Shown: piece by piece, positions 11,873 through 12,108 of the stretch
Position numbering within the stretch: position 1 is the first letter of the stretch
Layout: each line of letters opens with the position of its first letter
Source of the DNA: Lactiplantibacillus brownii
Lineage (GTDB): Bacteria > Bacillota > Bacilli > Lactobacillales > Lactobacillaceae
Length of the DNA: 12,108 nucleotides
Assembly: GCF_031085375.1 (NCBI RefSeq)
Contig: NZ_JAVCWF010000009.1
Coordinates: forward strand, 1-12,108
Reading direction: 5' to 3'
Notes under the pieces: generated by a model
Seen by the model: the letters and a program-made list of their open reading frames with translations, nothing else
Databases searched by the model: none
What the model was told of the DNA's origin: nothing
Translations under genes and position numbers: made by a program

Positions 11873-11915
11873 CCTCTTTTAAACCTCTTTTATAAACCTC
11901 TTTTAAACCTCTTTT
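11873..11915 (+). repeat. Four CCTCTTTT direct repeats in the origin
   Basis: CCTCTTTT occurs at 11873, 11884, 11897 and 11908 with spacings of 11, 13 and 11 bases, mostly joined by AAA. Its regular near-helical spacing and AT-rich surroundings suggest an opening region or protein-binding array 40 bases before the iterons. Confidence 0.75.
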
Positions 11916-11955
11916 AGACCCCTATTGTGCCTTACTCCCCCAAGGCGTACAGAAG

Positions 11956-12059
11956 TTTATCGACTACATTTTGTCTGTTTATCGACTACATTTTGTCTGT
12001 TTATCGACTACATTTTGTCTGTTTATCGACTACATTTTGTCTGTTTATCGACTACATTT
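11956..12059 (+). repeat. RepB iterons (origin of replication), 4 full and 1 partial 22-bp repeats
   Basis: Four exact tandem copies of a 22-bp unit beginning TTTATCGACTACATTTTG start at 11956, 11978, 12000 and 12022; a fifth, beginning at 12044, matches for 16 bases. This is the standard iteron array of the pUCL287-type theta origins of lactic acid bacteria, bound by the Rep_3 initiator encoded immediately downstream across the circle junction. Confidence 0.95.
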
Positions 12060-12060
12060 A

Positions 12061-12108
12061 TTTACTCCTGTATTCAAATAAGGTAGTATTATTCAAGGAG
12101 GTTATTTT
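12061..12108 (+). promoter_or_regulatory. repB promoter and ribosome binding site
   Basis: TTTACT (12061-12066), a 17-base spacer and TAGTAT (12084-12089); then AAGGAGG (12095-12101), 7 bases before the ATG at position 1 once the circle is closed. The -35 box abuts the partial fifth iteron, a layout expected for repression by RepB. Confidence 0.8.

Noticed and set aside
11956..12059. CRISPR array
   Set aside because: The 22-bp units are strictly tandem with no spacers and precede repB; they are replication iterons.

Overview
The window reads as one complete circular plasmid of 12,108 bp from a lactic acid bacterium, most likely a member of the Lactobacillaceae (Lactiplantibacillus plantarum or a relative). 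It is opened at the first base of its replication gene. The proof of closure is in the sequence: four tandem 22-bp iterons, a promoter and an AAGGAGG ribosome binding site lie at the very end of the window, and that site stands 7 bases before the ATG at position 1 once the ends are joined. The low GC content, the Rep_3 initiator with a DUF536 partner, and the TA and IS256-type genes fit this host; the species itself cannot be read from the sequence.

Layout. 1-1507: replication initiator repB, overlapping a DUF536 replication-associated gene. 1633-3009: a membrane-anchored polysaccharide-deacetylase-like protein, then the last codons of a lost hsdS gene. 3055-5170: a five-helix membrane protein, a perfect 18-bp hairpin shared with a leftward mazEF operon, then a short tyrosine recombinase followed by an oriT-like site. 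5171-6900: gene-poor DNA with an internally deleted IS256-family element (5971-6498) between two diverged copies of a ~235-bp non-coding block. 6905-8993: three leftward genes (an unknown small protein, a YxeA-like protein, a second DUF536 protein), with a ~330-base structured RNA candidate between the last two. 9232-10963: a DUF3923 membrane protein, the same type of hairpin, a leftward dinJ-yafQ operon, then a near-identical copy of the recombinase plus oriT. 11208-12108: a 64-aa unknown protein and the replication origin.

How it fits together. Replication is theta type, by RepB binding iterons and probably repressing its own promoter. Two type II toxin-antitoxin systems should stabilise inheritance; no parA/parB-type partition genes are visible. 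There is no relaxase, but two oriT-like sites suggest mobilisation in trans. The most striking feature is modular: two cassettes have the same plan (membrane-protein gene, shared hairpin, leftward TA operon, rightward recombinase, oriT), with nearly identical flanks but unrelated TA cargo. The two 717-bp recombinase-oriT blocks are direct repeats, so recombination between them would split the plasmid into circles of 5,793 and 6,315 bp, only the second carrying repB and the iterons. This supports a cointegrate or cassette-exchange history.
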